Positions 1-9,065 of a stretch of 64,000 nucleotides of DNA are shown here, in pieces. The position numbers and the translations under genes were made by a program. Where the stretch lies: contig NZ_WTYX01000002.1 in NCBI RefSeq assembly GCF_009827395.1, positions 124,001 through 188,000 on the forward strand, read 5' to 3'. The stretch is from Pontixanthobacter aquaemixtae (GTDB taxonomy: Bacteria > Pseudomonadota > Alphaproteobacteria > Sphingomonadales > Sphingomonadaceae). The notes under the pieces are model-generated. The model ran no database searches. It was not told the DNA's origin and worked only from the letters and a program-made list of their open reading frames with translations. Numbering within the stretch: the first letter of the stretch is position 1; each line of letters opens with the position of its first letter.

Positions 1-1338
1 ATGGATGATACCGGCGAACTTGCCCTCCCACCCAGGGCTCGCAGGGACATGGGACTCATACTCGAAATCCGACCGTCCGCTGGTGGTCCGCAGCTTCCCG
101 CCGTCGTAGACCTTTGCGTAGAGTTTCGGTGCTGCTGGATCGGTGTCACTCCAGAAGCGGCAGGATCCGTTATCGCTCCATTCCGATATGCGCAGATCGC
201 CTATCTGCATGATGATGGATGAAGATTGGGAGGGACCTCCTTGAATTTGACCGTATTCCGGTCGTTCGCCACTTTGTCGGATAAGAGAATCGATTTGATA
301 TTTCGCGCGTGATCCCAACGCAGGCCATGCGTCGGTGACCAATCCTTCATCGAGGTATGCAATCCAAAACGCTTCACGTTGCTTCCACTGATCAGGCCGA
401 TCCGTGGTCTTCGCAATGGCGCGGAAGAACTCGCGCATGGCGACTTCGGTAAGCCAGCGCTTGAACACCTGGGTGACCTCGCGCGCACGCTCTTCGCCGA
501 TCGACTCGGAGAGCGATCGCACGATCCGGTCCCATCGGGTACGCTGGAGACGCGGATCACCCACCTGATCGAGCAGAAATTCGGAAATCGCCTTTCGATG
601 CTCGGGTTCCGGTTTCGTGCTCACCCAGGGCTCGAGCAGAGCGCGGACAACCAGTTCCAACTGCCCCGCCTGCGTTTCTGTATCGAACATTCGTAGAATA
701 CTGCGCTGCGGGCCGACTGCTTCGGCAGGTTGAAGCTCTGAGGTTGCTTTGCAGGTCTCGGCGAAGGTTGCCTGACCAAACCCGCTCGCCGCAAGATTCG
801 CACCAAGGCCTGTCTCGCGCATCAGCAAGGACATGCCATCCGCATCGCGCGCAACAAAATCGCGTGCGACTTTCTCTGGTCCCATCTGTGGGTCGAACAG
901 ATCCCACCGTGCTCCGCGCTCGCGCCACGCCCAGTCATGGCGAACGGCAGCGCGGGATGCAGCTTCGGCCAGCATCGGCATGATTGAGCGGCCTGTCGGG
1001 AAATAGGCAAGGTAGCCATCGATCACGGCCTGGTCAGAACTGCGCCGCTGATCGACGTCGGCCCGTTCGAGCGCCGCCACGCCCAGCTCATCGAATTCCG
1101 GGTCGCACCATGCGCCGCGCAAGACCCGGTTGAGCTGAAACCGCGGTAACCTGTTTGCGCCCGTATCGACCGCACCTCGGAGGAATGGCTTGAGTTCAAC
1201 GACGGGCTCTGCTTCGCCGACACATGCATCGAGCTTTGCCAATTGCCGCTGCAATTCAGGCTGTGTCGTCGGAGGTTTCGCCAGTCCAGCGGATGCCAGG
1301 GCCTCCATTTTTGCGATCGCGGATCGAAGCGAACTCAT
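1..1338 (-). CDS. zorC: Zorya type I protein ZorC (EH-signature domain), C-terminus beyond window
   Basis: Reading the minus strand from the ATG at 1338 gives 446 codons without a stop down to base 1, so the gene is cut by the left edge. The ATG overlaps the zorB stop (ATGA type overlap), showing translational coupling. The central part carries a Trp/Phe-rich block (residues about 318-350, including FWIAYLDEG and DAWPALG) that matches what I know of the EH_Signature domain of ZorC. The family is about 560 aa, so roughly 110 residues are missing. In type I Zorya, ZorC works with the ZorAB motor at the membrane and is thought to help sense or handle phage DNA; zorD would be expected next, outside the window. 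Identification rests on gene order plus the motif, not on a search. Confidence 0.8.
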   Translation of the reverse strand, partial: MSSLRSAIAKMEALASAGLAKPPTTQPELQRQLAKLDACVGEAEPVVELKPFLRGAVDTGANRLPRFQLNRVLRGAWCDPEFDELGVAALERADVDQRRSSDQAVIDGYLAYFPTGRSIMPMLAEAASRAAVRHDWAWRERGARWDLFDPQMGPEKVARDFVARDADGMSLLMRETGLGANLAASGFGQATFAETCKATSELQPAEAVGPQRSILRMFDTETQAGQLELVVRALLEPWVSTKPEPEHRKAISEFLLDQVGDPRLQRTRWDRIVRSLSESIGEERAREVTQVFKRWLTEVAMREFFRAIAKTTDRPDQWKQREAFWIAYLDEGLVTDAWPALGSRAKYQIDSLIRQSGERPEYGQIQGGPSQSSSIIMQIGDLRISEWSDNGSCRFWSDTDPAAPKLYAKVYDGGKLRTTSGRSDFEYESHVPASPGWEGKFAGIIH

Positions 1339-2063
1339 TACTCCTGCCTCAAAATGTCGCGGTCGAGGCCAGCGCTTGGCGTCGTCATGAGGAAACGCAA
1401 GTCGATCCGACGATTCAGCTTCTTGGCTTCTTCGGTGTCTCCGCGATCGACGGGACGATCAGGGCCGTAACCACTCAGACTGAGGATCGGCGCCGAGCCC
1501 TCCTCTCCTTCCGGTCTATTGAGGAATCCCTGCAGTGCGGGCTGATTACGCTGGAGCATGGTGAAAGTTGTTTCTGCCCGACGGACAGAAAGTCCATAGT
1601 TGTTCATGCCGCCCGACATGACGTCTGAATCCGTGTGCCCCTCAACAAAAACAGCGTCGATCAAATGCGGTGAGCGCTCCCCTTCGCAAAGATCAGAAGC
1701 AGTATAGCAAGGCAGGACTTCAACCATTGCGTTGGCAACTTTGCTGATCGCTCCCTGGCCTCTCTCAGTCAGTTCCCATTGGCCTTTGTCAAACAGGACA
1801 TCGTCTGGAAGTCTCAGAACTCCCGTTTTGGTGTCGATTTCCACTTGGAGCCCTCGGTCTTTCAAGGACTGCTGCAGATCGTTGAGGATTTCAGCGCGGG
1901 TCCTGTTTGCTCCTGTCAGCTCCTCGGTTTTGGTCTGCAGATTGAGGGCAAAGTAGGCTAACAGGATGATGAAAATGAGAAGCAGGCCGACCATCATGTC
2001 AGTCATGGACATGAAATAGCTTTCGCCTTCCTCAGGCGGCTTCCGGCGAACCACGCCTTCCAT
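1338..2063 (-). CDS. zorB: Zorya protein ZorB (MotB-like, OmpA domain)
   Basis: A 241-aa protein with one N-terminal membrane segment (residues about 20-42) preceded by SMTDMMVG; the Asp corresponds to the ion-binding Asp of MotB-type stators. It is followed by a short coiled linker and a C-terminal OmpA-like peptidoglycan-binding domain (VFVEGHTDSD near residues 137-146, NYGLSVRRA, then NRRIDLRF near the end). The gene begins at the base where zorA stops and overlaps zorC, so zorABC form one tight operon. ZorA5B2-type complexes form a proton-driven motor in the inner membrane that detects phage invasion and recruits the cytosolic effectors. Length and domain order are typical for the family. 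Confidence 0.9.
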   Translation of the reverse strand: MEGVVRRKPPEEGESYFMSMTDMMVGLLLIFIILLAYFALNLQTKTEELTGANRTRAEILNDLQQSLKDRGLQVEIDTKTGVLRLPDDVLFDKGQWELTERGQGAISKVANAMVEVLPCYTASDLCEGERSPHLIDAVFVEGHTDSDVMSGGMNNYGLSVRRAETTFTMLQRNQPALQGFLNRPEGEEGSAPILSLSGYGPDRPVDRGDTEEAKKLNRRIDLRFLMTTPSAGLDRDILRQE

Positions 2064-3988
2064 TATTCAGCGACTTCCCTGTTCTGGTTAGCAAGGATGC
2101 CGGCAAGTTCTTCGACCGTATCCCGCAAGGTCGTGAGAGGTTCGAGCGCGCCGGCGAGCTGCGCCACACCATCGCCAAGAGCCTGGTCGATCTGGCCGAC
2201 CCGTTCGTTGAGGTTTGACGCATGGTTGCCGGCAGCATCCGAAATCTTGTCGAGCGCATCTCCAAGAGCGCGGTCTACCTCTTCGAATCGAGCCCGATAC
2301 TCCGACCATGCGGAGGAGGCTGCACTCGCTGTCTCGTTGAGCGCGGCCGCAAGCTGGCGCATTTCGTCACGAGCGCTTTCGGATGACTGCGCATTTCGGG
2401 AAACGATGGTTTCGACCGATTTGACTGCTTCGGCGATTGAGACTGCCGACTGTCGGACAGGCGCGGTTGCCGCCTCGACGTCGTTGGCAACCGTTCCGAA
2501 CGCCGTCGCCAGATCTCTCGAGCGAGCAGCGACTTGCTCGATCGCTCGCGCGTGATCTCCGATAGCGCTCTGTGCAGTCGAGAGACGGTCTGCAGAAGTG
2601 GAAATGGCATCGCCCGCGTCTTTCATGCTGCCTACCAACGGGCCGCCGGTCTGGTTGAACCGTTCGACAAACTCCGAAAAGGACTTTTCCATTGCCTCCT
2701 GACCTATCCGGGCCGCGTCATTCGCCGCCCGTGCTGAGGCTTCGCCCATCTGGCTGGCCGCCGAGGCGAGGCCGGATTTCATGTCGTCGAGCGTGTTTCC
2801 GAGATTGCTCAGCAACTCGTCCATCCGCTGTCTGGCAAGCTCGCTTGCCTGCTCGTTTTCTTCGCGCATGCGGTCCGCTACGACGCTAAAATTGCGGTTG
2901 AGCTCGCCAAAGGCCGACCGCATCTCTTCCGACGCCTGGCCAAAGCGCCTGACAGCCTCTTCGATCTGGCGATCAGCTTCGCCTGTCTGTTTCTCGATAC
3001 GTTCGGACATCGTGGCCATCGAGACGGTCATTGCGCCAATGGCATCTGCGAGGCCTGCCATCTCGGCACCGGCACTTGAAGCGATCGCGTCGCGGACGGC
3101 TTCACCCCCGCCACCGCTGATCTTGTCGATGCCCTGCTGGATTGACCCGAGGTGCGTGATCATGGGCGCCATCTGCTTTTCCAAAGCTCCGTCCAAGGCA
3201 GCAGCAAGCTGTTCGGAAAAGGTGCGGAGTGCCGGTGTTTGCTCTTTCAGCTGCGCCAGCTGCTCGCTCGCGATCCGTTGCGGCGGTAGGTAGGCCATTC
3301 CGTGCTCGAGCTTGTCGCACAACATGGACAGCCCATCATTGATGCGTTTGCCGAAGCGGTAGTCATAGGATCGAAGGACGATAGAAGCCACGATACCGCC
3401 TACCGAGGCCCAGAACTTCGCCCCCGCTACCTTCATGAGATCATTGAGGCGTTCCTGCATCGCATCGACACCGCCGCTGAAGTCCAGCGTCGAGAGGGCT
3501 GCGATGATCCCGAGGAAAGTGATCAACAGACCGATGGCGATGAAGATATTCGCAAACCAGTTCAGCCCGCGGTGACGGTCACCAAGATTGACGAAGAAGT
3601 GTTCGGGACGAGCGGAATTCTGAAGGACTTCAGCTGACGGATCGACGATCGTCTCGCGATATTCTTCCCACGTCCGGCGTAAAGGCAGCACTTCGGGATC
3701 GTCCGCCTCCATCATCTGCGCGTCAATGTCATTAAAGCGACGAGAGAACTCGAGGCGCGCCTGATCGACATCAGCGGTATTTCCGCCGGTCACCTCATCA
3801 AGCAACCGAACCCGCGCCTCGATCGCCTCAGCCAGCGGTGAGTGATATCGGCGCCGGTATCTGTATGAGATCGCGAATGCTGTACCAACCAGTACGATTG
3901 CGAGAAACGCCGCCATGGCATCGCCTATGAGAGGGATGTCCGTGAAGAAGTAGATCAGCCCCCGACCAAGCCATTCCGTAATTTCCAC
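2063..3988 (-). CDS. zorA: Zorya protein ZorA (MotA-like with long coiled tail)
   Basis: A 641-aa protein. I chose the GTG at 3988 because AGGGG lies 8 nt upstream; a TTG 57 bases further up is possible but lacks support. Membrane segments are visible near residues 9-40, about 145-172 (FANIFIAIGLLITFLG) and about 190-210 (FWASVGGIVASIVL), the layout of the MotA/TolQ/ExbB fold. From about residue 240 to the end the protein is an Ala/Glu/Arg-rich helical tail with many heptads, the long intracellular tail that distinguishes ZorA from flagellar MotA. It forms the stator motor with ZorB. It is first in the operon; the 180 bases upstream contain no other gene and should hold the promoter. Confidence 0.9.
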   Translation of the reverse strand: MEITEWLGRGLIYFFTDIPLIGDAMAAFLAIVLVGTAFAISYRYRRRYHSPLAEAIEARVRLLDEVTGGNTADVDQARLEFSRRFNDIDAQMMEADDPEVLPLRRTWEEYRETIVDPSAEVLQNSARPEHFFVNLGDRHRGLNWFANIFIAIGLLITFLGIIAALSTLDFSGGVDAMQERLNDLMKVAGAKFWASVGGIVASIVLRSYDYRFGKRINDGLSMLCDKLEHGMAYLPPQRIASEQLAQLKEQTPALRTFSEQLAAALDGALEKQMAPMITHLGSIQQGIDKISGGGGEAVRDAIASSAGAEMAGLADAIGAMTVSMATMSERIEKQTGEADRQIEEAVRRFGQASEEMRSAFGELNRNFSVVADRMREENEQASELARQRMDELLSNLGNTLDDMKSGLASAASQMGEASARAANDAARIGQEAMEKSFSEFVERFNQTGGPLVGSMKDAGDAISTSADRLSTAQSAIGDHARAIEQVAARSRDLATAFGTVANDVEAATAPVRQSAVSIAEAVKSVETIVSRNAQSSESARDEMRQLAAALNETASAASSAWSEYRARFEEVDRALGDALDKISDAAGNHASNLNERVGQIDQALGDGVAQLAGALEPLTTLRDTVEELAGILANQNREVAE

Positions 3989-4167
3989 GCAAATTCCCCT
4001 AAGTCCCGAATGGTACAGGGTTCCTGCGCTCCGATCCTGAAGCAAGCATGGCGTGCGGACGGTAGATGGAATGCAGAACCCTGTTCGGCCTCGACGATAA
4101 CGGTTCCACCAAACATCGCCAAGACAAGTTCCTGCAATTCGAAGAGAAAATTGCCTGGATTATGGCG
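3989..4167. promoter_or_regulatory. Leader region of the Zorya operon
   Basis: This 179-base gap separates zorA from the small HTH gene. The only distinct element is the AGGGG ribosome-binding site for the zorA GTG start (around 3997-4001). The zorABC promoter is inferred to lie here because the small upstream gene is short and reads in the same direction; I could not pick convincing -35/-10 boxes, and readthrough from the 4168-4350 gene is equally possible. Confidence 0.3.
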
Positions 4168-4350
4168 TTATTCTTGAAGAGACTGTCTCTGCAGGTAATT
4201 CTCCACCTTCTCTACAGTCCTTCTGCGAGGCCTGCGGCCAGCTCTTAGATCAAGAACGAACCGAGGGTCGCCCACCGCACGCCGACCGAACCGCGTCGCC
4301 GACATGTGCGATTCCTTGAGATGACGCTCTATCCTATCCAACAACTTCAT
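4168..4350 (-). CDS. Small HTH-like DNA-binding protein
   Basis: A 60-aa basic protein starting at the ATG at 4350 (MKLLDRIERHL); a GTG at 4374 in the same frame would add eight residues. The sequence SATRFGRRAVGDPRFVLDL followed by RAGRRPRRRTVEKVENYL has the helix-turn-helix pattern of short Cro/repressor-like proteins common in alphaproteobacteria, often beside S24-type repressors. Here it is divergent from such a repressor (4463-5098), with a 112-base shared control region. It probably binds that region or the Zorya leader downstream. The exact role is inference; the fold call is from sequence pattern only. Confidence 0.65.
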   Translation of the reverse strand: MKLLDRIERHLKESHMSATRFGRRAVGDPRFVLDLRAGRRPRRRTVEKVENYLQRQSLQE

Positions 4351-4462
4351 GGGCTTTCTCGACTCACTCAACACTTGTGTTCTTGGTTTGTTCTTAGTAG
4401 GAAGGTTGCATCGAGTCTAGGAGATTTCCTTCACTCCTCAGGCCGTAAGAAGGGATTAGACG
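4351..4462. promoter_or_regulatory. Divergent control region with candidate operator
   Basis: The 112 bases between the two divergent regulator genes contain an inverted repeat AACAC-TT-GTGTT at 4370-4381, followed by two tandem TTCTT-type repeats up to about 4397 (in ttcttggtttgttcttag). The right end holds the AAGGG ribosome-binding site of the S24 repressor gene. Short symmetric sites between a repressor and a divergent small HTH gene are the classic layout of an auto-regulated switch. Which protein binds is unknown. Confidence 0.4.
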
Positions 4463-5098
4463 ATGGAACATGTCAGAGAGGAGCTTGACCGGCTGATCCA
4501 GCAGCGACGGCTCGGCTATTCGGCTATTTCGCGGTTGATCGGACGCAATTCGTCCTACATCCAGCAATTCATTAAGCGCGGCTCACCGCGCAAACTCGAT
4601 GACGATGACAGACGCGTCCTCGCGAGCTTCTTTGGTGTTGACGAACAAGTCCTTGGTGGCCCGCCCGCACCGATACGCGACGGGCTGATCGAGATCCCGG
4701 TGCTCAGCGTCGATGCGTCGGCAGGCTTTGGAGCGATTGCCGAAAGCGAGACTGCCCATACCCGTTTCGGGTTCGATGAGCGCTGGCTCGCCGCTCTGAC
4801 GCGGGCAAAGAGCGCCAGCCTCTCGATCATCCATGTTTTGGGCGACTCCATGGAGCCGACACTTAATGATGGCGACGAAGTGCTGGTCGATGCATCGGAC
4901 GAGGGCTCCCGGCTGCGTGATGGTATTTATGTTCTGCGCGCCGATGACGCTTTGGTGGTCAAACGCGTGACGCTCAAGCCGGGTGGACGCAAGATTACTA
5001 TCAGCAGCGACAACGCGGCCTATCCAAGCTGGGACGATGTCGACCGGGCCGAGATTCAGGTGGTTGGCCGGGTGATCTGGTTTGGTCGGGCGGTCTAA
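4463..5098 (+). CDS. S24/LexA-type self-cleaving repressor
   Basis: A 211-aa protein with an N-terminal helix-turn-helix (residues about 1-55, including YSAISRLIGRNSSYIQQFIKRG) and a C-terminal S24 peptidase domain. The catalytic Ser is in GDSMEPTLNDGDEVLV (about residues 129-144) and the catalytic Lys in DALVVKRVTL (about 166-175). The family acts as a phage-type repressor that is inactivated by RecA-stimulated self-cleavage after DNA damage. A plausible cleavage region, DASAGFGAI, lies at about residues 82-90. It sits between the Zorya operon and the transfer genes, so it may tie element mobility or defence expression to DNA damage; that link is inference. Confidence 0.85.
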   Translation: MEHVREELDRLIQQRRLGYSAISRLIGRNSSYIQQFIKRGSPRKLDDDDRRVLASFFGVDEQVLGGPPAPIRDGLIEIPVLSVDASAGFGAIAESETAHTRFGFDERWLAALTRAKSASLSIIHVLGDSMEPTLNDGDEVLVDASDEGSRLRDGIYVLRADDALVVKRVTLKPGGRKITISSDNAAYPSWDDVDRAEIQVVGRVIWFGRAV

Positions 5099-5109
5099 CC
5101 CTCGAACAT

Positions 5110-6018
5110 TCAGAAACCAGCAAAACGCGCGCGATGCTTTGCAACAAAATCAGGGCGAGGATGATCTCTTGGGTCGGCTGGCAGTCTGATCTGCTGGCCT
5201 GACGGGGGAAACAGCGTCAGCAATTCGGATGGCACCTTGTTGTGCGAGACGAGCAGGCACAAATTGTCGTCGAAGCTGATAAGGTGACGATCAAACAGCC
5301 AATGCGCTGTTGCCGAGAGCGCCACACCATTGGGCACAATGTCAGGGCCGCCATCAGCGACGGACCAGATGTGAGCCGCCTGCGCTTCGGCTTTCCCGCC
5401 ACCGTTGACGATCCGCAAACCCGTGACGGCACAGGTGCTGTCGTAGGCGTCGAGAACATGGTTGCGGAAAGCGGCCGATCGGATCTTCTTGTTCACAAGG
5501 ATCTGTTCGATCCGGCGCTCGCCAAATTCCTCGGCCAGCAGTCCCGCAGTTGCATCATCAATGTACCGCTCGTCGAGCTCAAGCCTGATCCGGTTGTCCG
5601 GATCCAGCGTCTCACGCAAACCCTTGTTGACGATGGCAACAAAATCGTCGCTATCGAGCGTGCGCACCGATTTGCCCCGCAGCGTCCTTCCGGCATCACC
5701 CGGACGGGCCATCTCGCGCAAGAAGCGCTCGGCAAAACGTCCGTCCGTGTCGCGATAGGCAACCGCATGATCGAACGGCAGATAATCTCTGACGCGCGCA
5801 TAATAGTGGGTTGGATCAGCCTCATCGGGATCGATCCGCTCAACAAAGGCTGTCGCAATATAGGCCATGCGGCCACCGGAAACGCGGGTCTCACGGTAGA
5901 GTATCCAATCGTTCTCGAGCTGCTTTGCTTCGGACAGATATTGCGAGGGGAAATGATACCGCTCGGTGATGAGGTCGTCGTAGCTCGAATTGCCGCTGAT
6001 TTCGAACACGCCCTTCAC
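5110..6018 (-). CDS. HNH endonuclease family protein
   Basis: A 302-aa protein. I chose the GTG at 6018 because GGAG lies 8 nt upstream and the N-terminus then reads VKGVF, like relatives that start MKGVF; a longer frame begins at 6087. The N-terminal part has a YDDLITERYHFPSQYL motif (about residues 12-27) shared by a family of HNH proteins. The C-terminal part has the nuclease core: CAVTGL (about 220), AAHI (about 237), then HWLFDRHLISFDDN (about 262), consistent with an HNH beta-beta-alpha-metal site. It may be a restriction-type or defence nuclease. It converges on the S24 gene with an 11-base gap and follows the relaxase gene in the same direction. Confidence 0.75.
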   Translation of the reverse strand: MKGVFEISGNSSYDDLITERYHFPSQYLSEAKQLENDWILYRETRVSGGRMAYIATAFVERIDPDEADPTHYYARVRDYLPFDHAVAYRDTDGRFAERFLREMARPGDAGRTLRGKSVRTLDSDDFVAIVNKGLRETLDPDNRIRLELDERYIDDATAGLLAEEFGERRIEQILVNKKIRSAAFRNHVLDAYDSTCAVTGLRIVNGGGKAEAQAAHIWSVADGGPDIVPNGVALSATAHWLFDRHLISFDDNLCLLVSHNKVPSELLTLFPPSGQQIRLPADPRDHPRPDFVAKHRARFAGF

Positions 6019-6090
6019 TGACGACACTCCGCATTTCCCATTTGAATGCATCGTGCCTGGTAAGACCAAGTCCGTCCAGGCCATCAAACA

Positions 6091-9006
6091 TCAAATCCCT
6101 ATTTCAAATGGCTTTACTCGCTCTTTTGTCAGTTCCGGCGGCTCCTTCACAGGCGCAGCGCTTTCATTGGCCTTACCTTGAGCAATACCTTTTTCGGCTG
6201 CTGACTTGAGACGCTGTGTCACTTCGAGTGCCGAGCTCTTCTCGCCGCTGTTTGCTTTGATTGCGCGGCCCAGTTTCTCTGCGCTGTCGGCAACAAGCGT
6301 GAGACCATCGCGCAACCTGGTCACCGTGACGAGGAAGGTTTGCCGGTTAGCAAGATTGCGCTCGCGGCTGTCCATCACCGCTATGCCGCGATCCGAGGTC
6401 AGCCCCTGCGCCATATGTGCGTTTAAGGCATAAGCCAGATCAAGCCGATTGAGCATCGGATCGCCGCGCGACAAGCGAAGCTCCTTGCCCGCTGACGTTT
6501 CGACTGTAACACCCTTGGTATCCACCGCGACAATCCTCGCTTGATCGGCATTGAACAGTGCGCGCTTGTGATCGTTGTCGGTCCAACGGATCTTGTCGCC
6601 TTCAAAGAGCCTGAGCGACTTGCGCTCGAAAAGCGAAAAACGGTCTTCGCTCCCACCTGGTCTGAGGCGCGAGGGGCTGAAAGTGTGCTTTCGGCCCTTC
6701 CTGTCTTCGAGCATGACGCGCTTTCGGGCGTGGTCGATGGATTGCACGGTGTAGTCGCCCTTCGACAGCTTCTGGGAACTGTCGCGCGAGCGGACATTCA
6801 GGACCATGCCGGCGCGGTAAGTGCCGGGATACCGAAGCTCCTCCCGTGTCGCGTTTACCCGGGAGTGAACAGTCAGTCGTGCGGCACGCGGTCCAAGCTC
6901 GCCATTGGCTTTGAGCCCCTGCTGCACGGCATCGTTGACGGCTGAGCGCAGGGCGCGACCGGAAGCATAAATCGAAGTCCTCGCACGCTCAGTTGGACTA
7001 AGCGAAAGCCAACGCTCGGCGGCTACGATCGCGCTGTCTCCCTTCGCTTCGATGGTCGTTGGCGCAAGCGCTTTCAGCGCATCGTCAATCCGACCTTCCT
7101 GCGCAGCGGCCTGAGCGCGCCGGAGCACCGGGTCACGTCCGCGCAGATTGACCTCCATATTGGCGCGCTCGATCCCGGCCTGCTGGACGAGGTCGAAGGG
7201 TTTGCCGGCATCAACCGCCCCCAGCTGCTTGCGATCCCCAACAAGTACCAGTCGCTGAACCTCAGCAAGGTTGGCGAGACGAACCAACTTGGCCTTGTCC
7301 TCGTTCGAGACCATCGAGGCTTCGTCGAGCACAATCACATGGTCGCCGAGCGCGCTCTTCGCTTCCTTCAGCAAAGCGGCATTGCCCGGCTCACCGAGCA
7401 AGCGACCCCATTGCGACAGGAAGCGGGCAATGGTCATCGAATCAATGCCGGTGTCGCGTTCGAGCATCTGGACGAGTGTGTTCTGCACGGCGAGACCCAT
7501 CACTTGCTTGCCTTCCTCGCGCACAAGCTGGGCGACCGGTTTCATCACGCTGCTCTTCCCGGCTCCGGCAACACCCTGGATTGCGACGATCCGGTCGCGC
7601 GATGAAAGGACCAGGCTGGCCGCCTCTTCCTGGCCGGGATTGAGCGTGATGCCGTGATTGATCGCGGATACCGCCTGAACGCGTGCAGCAGCGTCTTTGC
7701 GTTCAAGGACTGGCGCTACGGCGCTGCGCCCCTCATCAATACCTGCAAGGATCACGCCTTCGAGCTGCAAGGCATCTTTGCTCGCAAGCCAGCCGGATTG
7801 CGTCCCTTTGCCGCGTATGAGCGCGCCCTCCCGGACCAACGCATTCACCTGTCTTTCGACACGGTCCACTGTCGTTGGCAGCCCGAAGTCCAGTGCTGCT
7901 TTGAGCAAGCCTTCGCGGGGAAAAGCGGCCTCGCGCTGCGAGAGGTGGCGCACCGCGGAAGCGACAGCCTGCGCAGCGGCGATGGAAGGCGCGTCTTTCT
8001 TAAGTACATGGGCGGAGATCAGCGGGTCTGCGGGATCGCCTTTGATCCGCTGGGCAAACTCTCGCAGCTTTTTGAGCCCGCGCTGGAGCAAGGTTTCCTC
8101 TTTCGACCTGATAACATTCTGCATGTCGGCCCGTGTCACTGACCCTTCAATCAGGCTGGCGAGATCAAGACCGGCCTCCTCCGCTCGTTGCCTCCATGAC
8201 GCGAGCAGACCGTCGCGATCGCGAACGGGCTCCTTGCCCTTGCGGGTTTCGAGCGTTGCAACAATGCCCGCTTCGAGCCCGCTTCCGCGCCTCGCTGCGA
8301 GAACTTCCTCACGTCGCGAAGAGAACGCCATGACTTGCGCGCGTGTGATCCCGGCGGCTTCAAAATTGCCGTGCTTGCCGACCGGGCCTACTTCGTAACC
8401 CATCTTCTCGACTGACATGCGAAAGCGGGCCATGGTCATCGAATTGAGCAGCGTGTTGAAAGACCAGAGCTTGTCATTGCGCAGCGCCCGCCACTTGCCG
8501 TCGGGGCCTTGAGTGACATTGGCTACAACCGCGTGAAAATGCAGGTTGGGCTCTTGGTTGCGATTGCTATCGTGCTGGAAGAGACCAATGGTGAGGTTAT
8601 CGGTCGCGACTTTCCCGTAACCCTCCTTGCTGCCCATCCGGGTCTGCGCCGCATTGACCTCGGCCCAGCGCAATGTTTCGACCACGGCTTTGCGATAGGC
8701 TTCGATTATCCGCTTGTCCCCGCCGACAAGCGCAAGGAGCGACCAGCTTTTGGGGAGCGAGAATGTGAGGTCGGTTCCAGGCCGATGGGACTGGCCAGCG
8801 TTACCAACCTGGATACCTCCGGGCAGTTCTCCGCGCAGCAAGGCGTCGAAATGCTCAGCGCTGACCCTGCCCTGAAGACCAAGTCGCTCTGCGCCCTTAC
8901 CGGTCCAGATTCCCGAGCGATCCCCATCAGCGCCGGTGTAGTAATTGTCGGCGGCAAAGTACGCCGCTGCGGCCGAAGGGGAGCGCACATTGGCAACGGA
9001 AAGCAT
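6091..9006 (-). CDS. MobF-family conjugative relaxase-helicase
   Basis: A 971-aa TrwC/TraI-like protein. The N-terminal relaxase domain (about 1-300) shows the paired catalytic tyrosines Y22-Y23 (DNYYTG) and the metal-binding HxH of the HUH fold in NLHFHAVVANV (about residue 165). The second half is a RecD2-like superfamily 1 helicase: Walker A GVAGAGKSSV (about 478), Walker B VIVLDEASMVS (about 555) and VLVGDRKQLGAV (about 590). It nicks oriT, stays covalently bound to the 5' end and unwinds the transferred strand. It is followed downstream by the HNH gene and preceded by the coupling protein gene, the standard MOBF mobilisation order. Length is typical. Confidence 0.95.
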   Translation of the reverse strand: MLSVANVRSPSAAAAYFAADNYYTGADGDRSGIWTGKGAERLGLQGRVSAEHFDALLRGELPGGIQVGNAGQSHRPGTDLTFSLPKSWSLLALVGGDKRIIEAYRKAVVETLRWAEVNAAQTRMGSKEGYGKVATDNLTIGLFQHDSNRNQEPNLHFHAVVANVTQGPDGKWRALRNDKLWSFNTLLNSMTMARFRMSVEKMGYEVGPVGKHGNFEAAGITRAQVMAFSSRREEVLAARRGSGLEAGIVATLETRKGKEPVRDRDGLLASWRQRAEEAGLDLASLIEGSVTRADMQNVIRSKEETLLQRGLKKLREFAQRIKGDPADPLISAHVLKKDAPSIAAAQAVASAVRHLSQREAAFPREGLLKAALDFGLPTTVDRVERQVNALVREGALIRGKGTQSGWLASKDALQLEGVILAGIDEGRSAVAPVLERKDAAARVQAVSAINHGITLNPGQEEAASLVLSSRDRIVAIQGVAGAGKSSVMKPVAQLVREEGKQVMGLAVQNTLVQMLERDTGIDSMTIARFLSQWGRLLGEPGNAALLKEAKSALGDHVIVLDEASMVSNEDKAKLVRLANLAEVQRLVLVGDRKQLGAVDAGKPFDLVQQAGIERANMEVNLRGRDPVLRRAQAAAQEGRIDDALKALAPTTIEAKGDSAIVAAERWLSLSPTERARTSIYASGRALRSAVNDAVQQGLKANGELGPRAARLTVHSRVNATREELRYPGTYRAGMVLNVRSRDSSQKLSKGDYTVQSIDHARKRVMLEDRKGRKHTFSPSRLRPGGSEDRFSLFERKSLRLFEGDKIRWTDNDHKRALFNADQARIVAVDTKGVTVETSAGKELRLSRGDPMLNRLDLAYALNAHMAQGLTSDRGIAVMDSRERNLANRQTFLVTVTRLRDGLTLVADSAEKLGRAIKANSGEKSSALEVTQRLKSAAEKGIAQGKANESAAPVKEPPELTKERVKPFEIGI

Positions 9007-9065
9007 CGTCTCTGATCCTCGTCACGGCTCCCCTCCAGACCGAAAAATCCCTTCCCTTGTTCACG

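Noticed and set aside
557-928. Short minus-strand frames within 1-1340 as separate genes
   Set aside because: They lie in the wrong frame; the frame starting at 1338 is open over the whole stretch and matches ZorC.
6205-9015. Plus-strand frames opposite the relaxase gene (for example 7697-8398)
   Set aside because: They are antisense shadows of the MobF relaxase, with no support from ribosome-binding sites or motifs.
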